A stretch of 39,737 nt of DNA from a virus. Below, piece by piece: positions 9,901 to 17,080 of this stretch. The translations under genes and the position numbers were made by a program. Location of the stretch: positions 1 to 39,737 of IMG/VR virus record IMGVR_UViG_3300037247_001342; one strand, written 5' to 3'. The notes under the pieces are model-generated. The model was not told where the DNA came from, searched no databases, and was given only the letters and a program-made list of their open reading frames with translations. Position 1 is the first letter of the stretch, and the number at the start of each line of letters is the position of its first letter.

Positions 9901-11464
9901 CGAGGGCGTCAAGGTCGTAGGTCCGCAGGTCGTCGCTCAGGTTCTCGAAGATCGAGGTGACACGTTTGGCTCGCTCCGGGGAGACCCCCCACTCGTTTAT
10001 CAGCATCCCCTCGGTGTCGTCCATGATGGTCGTCACCGTTTTCAACATCCCCACCTCGTCACCCTCTTTGACGAGGGCGAGCTCCGCCATCCTCCGCCGC
10101 CGGAACGCGGTGGGGGTGTTGGCGTTACGCATCCACAGGTCGAGTTGGCGCATGGCGTCATTGCCGTCGTTGATGTTGATTGACCGTTGCGGCATGTCAT
10201 CACCGAGACGACCGAGACGACCCAACCTGCCCATCGTCGAGTTGTCGATGGCCCGGCGCACCCGTGCTCCTCCACCGAAGAGAGCGCCGTACTCGTTGCC
10301 GCCGAGACCACCGATCTGTCTCGACACGAACCCGGCGGTCGGCTTCTCACGGATCACGGTTCCCAACACGTCGCTCAACACCTTGAAAGTGTGGGCCTCG
10401 TCGGTGGTGCGGGAGAGATTCAACGCCGTCTCCCGATCGGGGAAAAAGCGCCACGCCGTCTCAAACTGGGTGTTCTCGGTCATCACACGTACCAATTTCT
10501 GACCGAGAGGCGACGTCAAATAGTGTTCGACGGCTCGTTCGGGAGCCACCGTTTTGCGGAGACCGGCGACCACGCCGGTCGCTCGGAACGTGTTGGCCGC
10601 TTTCGCCGCTTTACTCAGTTTGAACAGCCCGATGTTGACCGGGTCGGCAACGTTGAGAACGAAGTCGTAGCCTCCGCTGACCATCTGCCAGGCCATCGTC
10701 CCCGGTTCGGTCATTTGGCGGGCGATGAGCCGTCCCGGAGTGGCGAACTGGTCGTCGATGCGGAGCCGCTGTTTCGCCCTTTCCCGCTCCTCGAAGATCG
10801 CGCCGGCGGGTAGGAACCCCTCCCCGATGTCGACTCGTTTCCCTGCAAGCAGGTCGCCGAGCGCCAGCAGACCACCGGAGCGAGCCGCTTTCTCCGTGTA
10901 GTTGGTCCAGAAGTCCGACACCAGCTGACCGACGTCAGCAACGTCGGAAACGAGCGTCCCGAGGTTACGGAGTATGAACTCGATTTCTCCAAGAACCGGA
11001 GCGCCTTTGAATATCTGCTCCGGCCCGGCCGGGTCGGTCTCGTCGAAGACAGCAACACCCGCCGAGGAGAGCAACGCTTGTACCTCTTGGAGAGGTGTCG
11101 CCAGTATCAGGAACCCGGCGCGGACGTACCGTTTGGTTGGGCCGAGCACGATGTCGGTCAGGGTTCCGAGCCACCCGTCGGGGACGTCTTCGGCTTGAGG
11201 ATCAAGCGAACCGTCTTCGGCGGCTTGACGAGCGGCGAGAGAACCGGCGAACTGGGCTTCCGGCTGGTCGGCGGGTACTCCCGCCTGAACGAGCGACTGG
11301 ATGGCGGAGGCGTCCATCCACGGGTAGGCGTCGGCGTAGGACGCCGCCAGTAACGCGGTCTGGGGGAGCACCGCGCGACGTTGCGCCGAGAGACGCTGCC
11401 GACGTTGGGTTACCTCGTCGAGCAGAGCCGACTCGAGATCGACGCTAAGGAACGGGCGTGCCAT
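6971..11464 (-). CDS. Giant internal-virion-type protein
   Basis: 1497 residues, the largest gene here. Mostly alpha-helical, with no long coiled coil or phenylalanine-periodic tape-measure region. The segment from about 1000 (FFDMMRVVFPFGEAWKEI ... NPQVIRRSQQ) resembles large ejected or internal proteins of short-tailed phages. No lytic transglycosylase catalytic motif is evident. A strong GAGGAGG site precedes the ATG, and the start overlaps the upstream gene by 20 bp. It is coupled by ATGA to the peptidoglycan-binding-like gene. With no tail tube or sheath seen, I infer a DNA-ejection role; a tape-measure equivalent remains possible. Confidence 0.68.
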   Translation of the reverse strand: MARPFLSVDLESALLDEVTQRRQRLSAQRRAVLPQTALLAASYADAYPWMDASAIQSLVQAGVPADQPEAQFAGSLAARQAAEDGSLDPQAEDVPDGWLGTLTDIVLGPTKRYVRAGFLILATPLQEVQALLSSAGVAVFDETDPAGPEQIFKGAPVLGEIEFILRNLGTLVSDVADVGQLVSDFWTNYTEKAARSGGLLALGDLLAGKRVDIGEGFLPAGAIFEERERAKQRLRIDDQFATPGRLIARQMTEPGTMAWQMVSGGYDFVLNVADPVNIGLFKLSKAAKAANTFRATGVVAGLRKTVAPERAVEHYLTSPLGQKLVRVMTENTQFETAWRFFPDRETALNLSRTTDEAHTFKVLSDVLGTVIREKPTAGFVSRQIGGLGGNEYGALFGGGARVRRAIDNSTMGRLGRLGRLGDDMPQRSININDGNDAMRQLDLWMRNANTPTAFRRRRMAELALVKEGDEVGMLKTVTTIMDDTEGMLINEWGVSPERAKRVTSIFENLSDDLRTYDLDALGRNVDVLAPLRLQVEGAVVDVRPMPGMVSELLHEIIPLPDARTIRRLTPTMRKSQKWFDSGLWTSTIDVLDTSMSIVWKPMQLLRLAYPTRVIGEEQLRMGASGYDSLFSNPISAIAWSLSIDPKSSLGIRLAKAAKIPIAPKGTQPLQITMDARLWDNIVEHSAALNRGSAGWRGLPGEVVTGRYVKARRGDPGFNDGWATELSHQANDPVMRRVAGGLKEGDFRSFGGAASQSTFDDVAQWWWSGSGKTWRVKLGNMEGRSALLTDKGAADAYLRQNYFDRLERTTGGNSELVELVARGRVDEGALAGLNLRGFHQERKLSKVLEASYGEAAPQFVKTPESIRGSTAGGRVLGRLDRATERAFEGLMSRPTNYLSRSPTFRQAYWKRVEELLGSATSDVQALMIRDARAANVGTKIETRMASQVVKHGAGTRLDKFKDVDTIARAFALDETKKLLYDLQKRNQFFDMMRVVFPFGEAWKEIVTAWTRIVRQNPQVIRRSQQILGALRQPSVFGEVETTPGSGEGFFHPDPQTGEEVFTYPGGAWVSKLLLGTDKAGVEFVGRAAGLNIASATVIPGFGPVVQYPVSKLLPNTPKWDDIRKLILPFGEAEGIADSFTPAWLDKLRLVFGDPDPEQDRLFANTVADVQRALMRGGNYDIDTIEGQQKLFDDAVFKARLLYVIRGSAQFGVPTGPSLQWSTTDLSGTSVAVKVLSDDLRTLTEEYGGDRSAAFLEWVRRYGVDNVLATIGKSTAIVDRPVTEKGDAWLRDHAQQERDFPMTVGLFAPEPAVGDFDYASYLRAFETGARETLSPAEQIDLASDFLGRVQWEQAKNIAATRPGPITSTWLAEVRELIHDQYPGFDGWVARAIWEKRPKPEEMIAELRVAVADPEIAATDAGKGTILYLSALVMAEQMVVRLGGSVRHYQQAKSAEHIRDWLRSVAEQIKIIHPDFARVWTMTFERELADDVPSEEVVSA

Positions 11465-11861
11465 CCGTCACCTCCTCTTCCGGTCCGACACCATTGGCGG
11501 TTTGGGCGTCGGCGAAGGCGATGAGACGACGGAGACCCGGCGACGGATACTGGATTTGGATGGCCCGCAAGGTTTGCATGTTGTCGGGGGGGAGCATCCC
11601 GATCTGGCCGGGGCCCGGTCCGGCGGGTGCCCCCGCGGTCAACGGCTCGCCTGGTCGTTGGGTTGCTCCGAACACGTCGAGCCGGTTCACGGGGATGATC
11701 GGGTTGTTGCCGCCCGGTGACGATGGTGGACCGCCGGGAGAGCCTCCACGTCGCTCCGGGAGCGGTATTGCGCCTTGTGCGTCCTCCAACTCCTGTGCCT
11801 GTCCGAACGGTCCGCCTGAGGGGACTCTGACTGGCTGGTCGCTTTTCTTGATTCGAGGCAT
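11445..11861 (-). CDS. Gly/Pro-rich protein next to the portal
   Basis: 138 residues. A basic N-terminus (MPRIKKSDQPVRVP) leads into a disordered Gly/Pro-rich middle (25-85), then a more ordered C-terminus (MQTLRAIQIQYPSPGLRRL). GAGGGGG lies 7 bases before the ATG. It lies between the portal region and the giant virion gene. I do not recognise the family. A small head or connector component is plausible from position; no domain supports more than that. Confidence 0.65.
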   Translation of the reverse strand: MPRIKKSDQPVRVPSGGPFGQAQELEDAQGAIPLPERRGGSPGGPPSSPGGNNPIIPVNRLDVFGATQRPGEPLTAGAPAGPGPGQIGMLPPDNMQTLRAIQIQYPSPGLRRLIAFADAQTANGVGPEEEVTDGTPVP

Positions 11862-11899
11862 CTGAATACCCCCTCATGTATATGGGTAGGGTTGTCGAC

Positions 11900-12031
11900 A
11901 TGGATTGGCTCATTCTCGGTTTGTTGGCCTGGTTGTTCCTCTACCACGTTTGGCAGAGGATCCGCTATGACAGGTGGGAAAAGGGCAAGACACGCGGCCC
12001 TCGACCTCCGTTCCACCCGCCGCGCAGCTAA
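11900..12031 (+). CDS. Possible single-pass membrane microprotein
   Basis: Plus-strand frame of 43 residues facing against the virion operon. It begins MDWLILGLLAWLFLYHVW, one hydrophobic segment, followed by a basic tail (RIRYDRWEKGK) and a Pro-rich end. That is a typical N-out/C-in microprotein layout, and GGTAGGG lies 9 bases before the ATG. An in-frame ATG at 11882 could extend it by six residues. It occupies an otherwise empty 160-bp gap. A holin-like or superinfection role is conceivable but unproven. No plus-strand promoter is obvious. Confidence 0.45.
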   Translation: MDWLILGLLAWLFLYHVWQRIRYDRWEKGKTRGPRPPFHPPRS

Positions 12032-12216
12032 ACCCGCTGCTTGGTGGGGACACCCCTAATCCGTCCGAAGTCGAGGGGAGCGTGGAGGTAACAGAGGGTC
12101 GGGTTCGGGTTGTATTTGTTCAACCCGGTTCCGCACTCCTCGCAGCAACGACCCACCTCGAACGTCGGTGAACGTCGACCCGACTGACGGTGGAGGCGAC
12201 GTCCCCTAACCGACAC
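12028..12216 (-). CDS. Small zinc-knuckle protein
   Basis: 62 residues from a GTG at 12216 that overlaps the portal stop; a GTG at 12156 is an alternative, giving 42 residues. The C-terminal half has CEECGTGLNKYNP followed by TLCYLH, a C-x2-C...C-x2-H pattern like the small treble-clef or knuckle proteins common in actinobacterial phages and like the N-terminus of the terminase here. It sits directly after the portal gene. Nucleic-acid or protein binding is likely; the exact job is unknown. The start is uncertain. Confidence 0.5.
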   Translation of the reverse strand: MSVRGRRLHRQSGRRSPTFEVGRCCEECGTGLNKYNPNPTLCYLHAPLDFGRIRGVPTKQRV

Positions 12217-13993
12217 GAGCCACCGTCTGTGATCCGCCACGAACCCCGCCGCCCGCTTCGATGCCACCAAGGACGGTGGTGACGTCGGGGGGTAGCCCGT
12301 TGGCTCCGGCAAGAGCGTCGAGACCCTGCGGCCCGGAGATGAACTCCTCCTCCTCGGCGGAAAGGTCGGGTTCGCCGGGAGTGAAGAACTTTTTGAAAGT
12401 CTCCTTCTGGTCGCCTTCGGGGAGCATCTCGATCAGACTCATAATCGCCTTCGGATCGCCGTTCTGAGCGGCGAACACCAACCCGTCCCGAAGCGCGGTC
12501 GCCGCCTCCTTGTAAGCGATCCGCTCGTTGATCTCGGTCAGGTGTTCGAGTCCGTCGATGTTCTCTTGGAAAGTGAGGACGTCGATGACGTTGGCTCCGA
12601 GCAGTTGGAGACCACCGACGATCTTGGCGCTGTCATCCCACGCTGCCATCGCCCCGTAGGACCGTCGGGTCCGGTAGTCGCCTTTGATGTGGGTGCGCGG
12701 GCGGTACATCTCCCGGAAGGGGACTCCCGCACGAACTCCGACGAGGGTTTTGGACCGATCCGGGGAGACCTCCTCGTCCCACTCCAACAGTTTCGAGTCG
12801 ATGTCTTGGAGACCGAACCGGAGAACCTTGTGGTATTCGACGACCTCGTTGGTGATCGACGTTCTCAACTCACCCAACCCGGCTCCGGTGGCGGCAAGGT
12901 TGGCGGGGGACTGGGCGTCGTCTTGAACGGTGTACCCCGAGACGATGCGGAATTGGTGTTCGATCCGGTTGATCTGCTCGAACAACTGGTAGGGAAGGTT
13001 CGACTGTGGTTTGGAGATGATCGTCCCCGGCGGGAAACGGTTGGTCTTGCCTCGACCCACCTGATACTGCCCACCACCGACGATGTCGCCGCCGACGATG
13101 TTGGTCTCGGTGTAGACGGCGTCTTTCATCGCCATGATCGAGAGGACGTTGATCTTGGCCATCGCCGCCATCAGTCCGATCGAATGGTCGTACTGTCCGA
13201 TCAGGGCGTCGAAGGCGAACCGTTTGACCACCACGAAAGAAGGTCCCGACAGGAGCGGGTTGGGAGTGAAACGCACCCGTTTTTCGATGTCGGGGAGGAG
13301 GATGTGGAGTCCGGCAGCGTCGTAGAACTCGACGATGGAGAGACCCCGGCCATGCGGGTTCTCCCATTGGCCTCTACCCAACACCACCCCTCCGCTCGAA
13401 CGGGGTCGACCCGACTTCTCGTCGATCAACGAGGCGTACTCGGGGTATAGCTCTTTGGCGGCGGCGGGTGGGATCCGACGCCAGATCGCCAACTCGTCGG
13501 GTTGCTGGTCGACTCCCCACGCGCTCGGGTAACAGTCGTAGGGGTCACGCAGTTCGGCGTGAGGGTAAGGGACCCCCTCGGGGGAGAGTCGGGCGCCGAT
13601 GGTCCACACCGCGAACCCGTAGCCGGGAAGCCAACGCCCCACTTGGGGGAGTTGGAGTTCGCGGCGGTCGGCGAGGTCGAAGGATTCGACGATCCGCTCC
13701 CGTTTCTCCGCTCGTTTCCGGGGGCGGTCGTCTTCGGTTTGGGTGGGAGGGTCGACTCGGATGTTGGGTCGTCCCCCGATCTTCTGGGCGATCCTGGTGA
13801 GTCCGGTCAGCATCAGGTTGGGCCACGGCAGGTCCTCGTCGGTGACGTGAGGACCTAAGAGGGCTTGGATGGCTCCGACGCCGCCGTTGAGGATGGCTCG
13901 CACCCTGGTCCGGCTCCGCGACGACTGTTCGTGGTCACGTTTCAGTTGGTGTGCCCGCCGAAGGATCGCCTCTTGGTCTCTAGGAGCAACCAT
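12206..13993 (-). CDS. Portal protein
   Basis: 595 residues. The size, the gene order (terminase, small virion genes, portal) and the sequence pattern fit portals. There is an N-terminal helical wing (AILRRAHQLKRDHEQS), a beta-rich clip and stem region around 160-330, long amphipathic helices after INRIEHQFRIVSGYTVQDD, and an acidic C-terminal tail. The ATG (13991-13993) overlaps the preceding TGA as TGATG, which decides the start. The protein forms the dodecameric DNA channel at one capsid vertex. I assign it mainly by architecture and context. Confidence 0.78.
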   Translation of the reverse strand: MVAPRDQEAILRRAHQLKRDHEQSSRSRTRVRAILNGGVGAIQALLGPHVTDEDLPWPNLMLTGLTRIAQKIGGRPNIRVDPPTQTEDDRPRKRAEKRERIVESFDLADRRELQLPQVGRWLPGYGFAVWTIGARLSPEGVPYPHAELRDPYDCYPSAWGVDQQPDELAIWRRIPPAAAKELYPEYASLIDEKSGRPRSSGGVVLGRGQWENPHGRGLSIVEFYDAAGLHILLPDIEKRVRFTPNPLLSGPSFVVVKRFAFDALIGQYDHSIGLMAAMAKINVLSIMAMKDAVYTETNIVGGDIVGGGQYQVGRGKTNRFPPGTIISKPQSNLPYQLFEQINRIEHQFRIVSGYTVQDDAQSPANLAATGAGLGELRTSITNEVVEYHKVLRFGLQDIDSKLLEWDEEVSPDRSKTLVGVRAGVPFREMYRPRTHIKGDYRTRRSYGAMAAWDDSAKIVGGLQLLGANVIDVLTFQENIDGLEHLTEINERIAYKEAATALRDGLVFAAQNGDPKAIMSLIEMLPEGDQKETFKKFFTPGEPDLSAEEEEFISGPQGLDALAGANGLPPDVTTVLGGIEAGGGVRGGSQTVARVG

Positions 13994-14343
13994 CACGCCA
14001 ACTCCGCGTTGAAACGGATCTCGTTGAAGCCTGGCGTCGGGAAGGTCTGAATGGTGCCATCGGTATAAGTGACCTCCCATTCGGCCTTGTATACGCCCTC
14101 AGTGTCAACATCAGCCGGGTCCCAGTCGTAGGAGACCTTGCCTTTGGATCCGTCGGAACCGTCACCCACCTGGTCGTTGTTGGCCGCGGCGTTGACCTTG
14201 AGTTCGTTGGCAGCGTCGGTCATGTGGAATTTGACGGTGGCGCCTTGAATGTCGACCGCCACCTTCTTGGGTCTGCCCGATTTGAGGGTCCCCTGCGCCG
14301 ACGGAGCGGTGTCGTTTACGGTCATCTGCATCGAATTGGCCAT
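13993..14343 (-). CDS. Ig-like / BppU-N-type beta protein
   Basis: 116 residues, all-beta in appearance. VKFHMTDAANELKVNAAA ... VSYDWDPADVDTEG and YKAEWEVTYTDG followed by TFP fit the pattern of BppU N-terminal / Ig-like modules used in phage baseplates, necks or capsid decorations. It has the strongest ribosome site in this half of the window (AAGGAGGTTGTC before ATG), suggesting high-level expression, and it is coupled to the portal by TGATG. A decoration or appendage subunit is the best guess. Confidence 0.65.
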   Translation of the reverse strand: MANSMQMTVNDTAPSAQGTLKSGRPKKVAVDIQGATVKFHMTDAANELKVNAAANNDQVGDGSDGSKGKVSYDWDPADVDTEGVYKAEWEVTYTDGTIQTFPTPGFNEIRFNAELA

Positions 14344-14355
14344 GACAACCTCCTT

Positions 14356-15957
14356 CTAAGCGGACGTCTTGGTTTCATCGAGATCGGCGACAGAGCCGGT
14401 GCCGACGAGGTCGGCGACGCTGAACCCTCGTTCGGTCAACTCGGCGAGAGCGGGTGCCGACACCAGGACGGCGAAGAGGGGGGCGTCGGGGTGAATCTGG
14501 ACCAGACCACCAATCACCACAATGGCAACCAGAACGTCGAGTTCGACCAAGGTCCCGATCCCGGCAATCTTCCGCGGCTGGATCGCGAGCAGCGACTCCA
14601 GTTCGGCGATCATCCCCACCTGAACAATCTTGACTCCGCTGACCGGGAGTAGAGCATCAATTTCGGCGAGCGTGCCAACCGTTTGCACGATCGGCTTTTC
14701 AGCGAGAATCGTCAGTAGCGAGTCGAGTTCGGCGATCATCCCCACGTCGGCAATCTTGCGCGCCTGGATTGGGTTGAGCACATCAGTTTCAGTCAGCACT
14801 CCGACCCCGGCGACCTTCCGAGCTTGGGTCGGTATCAGGGCTTCGATCTCAGCGAGGGTCGTCACCGCAATAATCTGTTCTCCCGGCTGCACCACTTCAA
14901 CCGGGATCAGACTCTCGGTCTCCCCGAGGGTTCCGATTTGGGCGGTCTTGATCCCGGCGATTGCGAGTAGAGCTTCGACCTCGACCAGAGTGCCGATGTT
15001 GGCGATCTTTCTCGCCTGGACCGGGTTCAGAGTGTCCGACTCTCCGAGCGCTCCGACCTCCTTGATGATCGGTTTCACCGCTTCGACGGGGATCAGCGAA
15101 TCGACTTCTCCGAGTACCCCGATGTCGGCTAGTTTCCTTGCCTGGACTGGAAGGAGAGAGTCGACCTCGGCGAGGACCCCGACTGGCGCAACCTTCCTCG
15201 CCTGAGTCGAGATAAGCGAATCCGTTTCGGCGAGGGTGCCGACTCCGACGATGATCGGCTTGACCGGGACGACCGGGATCAGGGCGTCGGTTTCGGGAAG
15301 GGTTCCGACAGCGATCGTCTGACCACCGACCGCCGCCGGATGCCTGAGAATGGTGAGAGCACCCCACTCTTCAGAGTCGGCAACGGTGAAAGTGCCGGGA
15401 TTCTGGTCGGCTCCGGTGGTGAGCGCCCGAGAAGCGACCGCCATCCCAATCCCGATGGAACCTCCCCCGCTGACCTCGTTTTGTGACAGGTCGTAGTCGG
15501 TCGGATAGCCGGTAGTGGCCGGTGCCGACGAGATACCATGAAAGGCGGTGAACAGGTAGTCTTTGCTGTCACCTACGGTGATCTGATCGGGGTCGGGATT
15601 GGTGTTGGCTCCGGTGGCTCCCAATGAGGCTTCAGGGGCGGTGTCTCCGCTTTCGCCTGAAAGCCGTTGCAGGATCGCCCCGGCTTTCTTGGTCGATCCG
15701 AGAGTGACCGTGATAGTGCCGGATTCGGAGCCGGTGGCCCGATGGTAGGCGTAGACGCAAGTGACATCCGTTGCCGCCTCATACTGGAATAGTTCGGTCC
15801 AACCGGCAGGCCAGGCGACCGTAAACCCACTGTCCTTTACAACGAAGAACGCCTCGACAAAGCTGCCGTCAACAATCCCCGAAGGGAGGGGTAGGGCGTG
15901 GGTCGATCCATTGGCTACGGCATACTCGGCTACGGCTTCAATGGTTGGGGAGGCCAT
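14356..15957 (-). CDS. Appendage-type protein with 13 tandem repeats
   Basis: 533 residues in three parts. Residues 1-210 look like a jelly-roll or galactose-binding-type beta domain of the kind found in phage receptor-binding and tail-appendage proteins. Residues 214-487 are 13 diverged tandem repeats of 20-24 residues built on V/IG-x-L-x-E-x-D/E-x-L followed by P/A-V/I-x-A-x-K. Residues 488-533 form a short distinct C-terminus. The repeats are rich in beta-forming residues and likely make a regular solenoid or fibre shaft. The gene directly follows a 94-residue virion gene with no gap. A fibre or host-attachment role is inferred; no known fibre family is recognised. Confidence 0.65.
   Translation of the reverse strand: MASPTIEAVAEYAVANGSTHALPLPSGIVDGSFVEAFFVVKDSGFTVAWPAGWTELFQYEAATDVTCVYAYHRATGSESGTITVTLGSTKKAGAILQRLSGESGDTAPEASLGATGANTNPDPDQITVGDSKDYLFTAFHGISSAPATTGYPTDYDLSQNEVSGGGSIGIGMAVASRALTTGADQNPGTFTVADSEEWGALTILRHPAAVGGQTIAVGTLPETDALIPVVPVKPIIVGVGTLAETDSLISTQARKVAPVGVLAEVDSLLPVQARKLADIGVLGEVDSLIPVEAVKPIIKEVGALGESDTLNPVQARKIANIGTLVEVEALLAIAGIKTAQIGTLGETESLIPVEVVQPGEQIIAVTTLAEIEALIPTQARKVAGVGVLTETDVLNPIQARKIADVGMIAELDSLLTILAEKPIVQTVGTLAEIDALLPVSGVKIVQVGMIAELESLLAIQPRKIAGIGTLVELDVLVAIVVIGGLVQIHPDAPLFAVLVSAPALAELTERGFSVADLVGTGSVADLDETKTSA
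14497..15318 (-). repeat. Coding tandem repeat region, 13 units of 60-72 bp
   Basis: The units share an amino-acid pattern (GTLAETDSLI, GVLAEVDSLL, GTLVEVEALL and others) but differ at many third positions. They are therefore old duplications maintained by selection rather than a recent slippage array. Several units end in QARK, giving alternating long and short spacing. Confidence 0.8.
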
Positions 15958-16242
15958 CTAAGCCGTTCCCATCCAACCCCGACGGATGTCTTTCACCGTT
16001 TTCACCGGCCCGCCAGCGTCGAACGTGTAAGACCCCGGGGTGACGGTCAACGTCCTCCACGGGTTGGGGCTGCCCCCCCGCCAGATTTCCCCGATCAGAT
16101 CAACCTCGGCGACCAGGTCGAAGCGGATCAGGTCGCAGGGGTCGATGTCTATTTCGGGGTCGGGGTCCCGTTTGGTGTCGTCGTAGACCATCGTCAACGA
16201 CGTGCCGCCGATCCGCATGATGACATCGCTGATGATTGCCAT
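15958..16242 (-). CDS. Small beta-rich virion protein
   Basis: 94 residues, probably beta-rich (PCDLIRFDLVAEVDLIGEIW and LTVTPGSYTFD). AGAGGGG precedes the ATG and the stop directly abuts the next gene's start. The sequence resembles a compact Ig-like or bacterial-Ig appendage module but I cannot assign a family. Its place between the 149-residue protein and the repeat protein suggests one attachment or appendage complex. Confidence 0.62.
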   Translation of the reverse strand: MAIISDVIMRIGGTSLTMVYDDTKRDPDPEIDIDPCDLIRFDLVAEVDLIGEIWRGGSPNPWRTLTVTPGSYTFDAGGPVKTVKDIRRGWMGTA

Positions 16243-16260
16243 CAGACCCCTCTTGTCGGT

Positions 16261-16710
16261 CTAGGCGGCCGTCCAGATCCCGTTGGTCTGGTCGTAGTTG
16301 GCGGTCACGTCGTTGCCGTCGGTGGTGACGATGAACTCCCACTTCCCGATGACCTCACGAACCGCATCCGACGCCCCGTCGACACAGATCAACACCGACA
16401 CGGTGTTGTTTCCGGTGAGGACCGCCGTCCAAGTGTCGTCGGCGTCGAGAATCACCCGCCACAGGTCGTTGGTGTCGTCCACAACGTTGGTGATGGCGGC
16501 GTTCAAGTGAACCTTGCGGACCCACGTCGAGCCGGTCTGTTCCGTGTTACCGGCGGCTCCGAGAACCGTGTCGAGGAAGAAGTCGGCGTAGCCGTCCTCG
16601 AACGTGCCGTCGGCGTCGTCGGCTGACATCGGGACGACGATCAGGTCGGCACCGTCGGCGATGACCTCAGCCAACCTCCCTTTGAAATCGTTGAGGGCCG
16701 TGTCAGCCAT
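16261..16710 (-). CDS. Beta-rich virion protein of unknown function
   Basis: 149 residues with alternating strands (WVRKVHLNAAITNVV, TWTAVLTGNNTVSVLICVDG, KWEFIVTTDGNDVTANYDQ). AGGGGGTGAAC lies before the ATG, which overlaps the upstream stop by 8 bp. Composition and position resemble small neck, decoration or fibre-base proteins. Not recognised by family. Confidence 0.62.
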   Translation of the reverse strand: MADTALNDFKGRLAEVIADGADLIVVPMSADDADGTFEDGYADFFLDTVLGAAGNTEQTGSTWVRKVHLNAAITNVVDDTNDLWRVILDADDTWTAVLTGNNTVSVLICVDGASDAVREVIGKWEFIVTTDGNDVTANYDQTNGIWTAA

Positions 16711-16993
16711 CAGTGTTCACCCCCTGAGGTTGGTTGCCCTCGTTGAGGGTCCCCACGTCGACCACCTGAGCGACCGCATCCGACCTCACTTCGTTGAGAC
16801 CATCCTGGAGGGCTTGGTTGGCTGCCTGAACGTCGGCCTCGACCTGGATCTGCTCAGCTCGAGTGGCCTCGTTGTACTCCCTGAACCCCCGTTTGCTCAT
16901 CGAATCCCGGTTGGCCCTACGGGTGACCAACAGCTCCGCCTTGGCGGTCTCTGCGGCAACGCAGGCATCTTGGAGGTCGCTTATGTCTGCCAT
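16703..16993 (-). CDS. Small helical protein downstream of terminase
   Basis: 96 residues, largely one helical segment rich in Ala, Glu and Arg (LQDACVAAETAKAELLVTRR; VEADVQAANQALQDGLNEV) with heptad-like spacing, so a coiled coil is likely. AGGGGTG precedes the ATG. It is the first gene after the large terminase. A head-completion or packaging accessory role is possible, but it lacks a DNA-binding motif that would make it a small terminase. Confidence 0.6.
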   Translation of the reverse strand: MADISDLQDACVAAETAKAELLVTRRANRDSMSKRGFREYNEATRAEQIQVEADVQAANQALQDGLNEVRSDAVAQVVDVGTLNEGNQPQGVNTDG

Positions 16994-17080
16994 AAATTCA
17001 CACCCCTAGGTCGTGTCGGTGGTCTTCGGAGGTTCGGTTGCTCGATCGGGCACCCTAACCCTGTGGTGTTATTGGGTGAC

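Noticed and set aside
17006-17053. 15-codon minus-strand ORF between terminase and the next gene
   Set aside because: AGGGTTAGG precedes the GTG, but the Thr/Pro peptide is too short to support.
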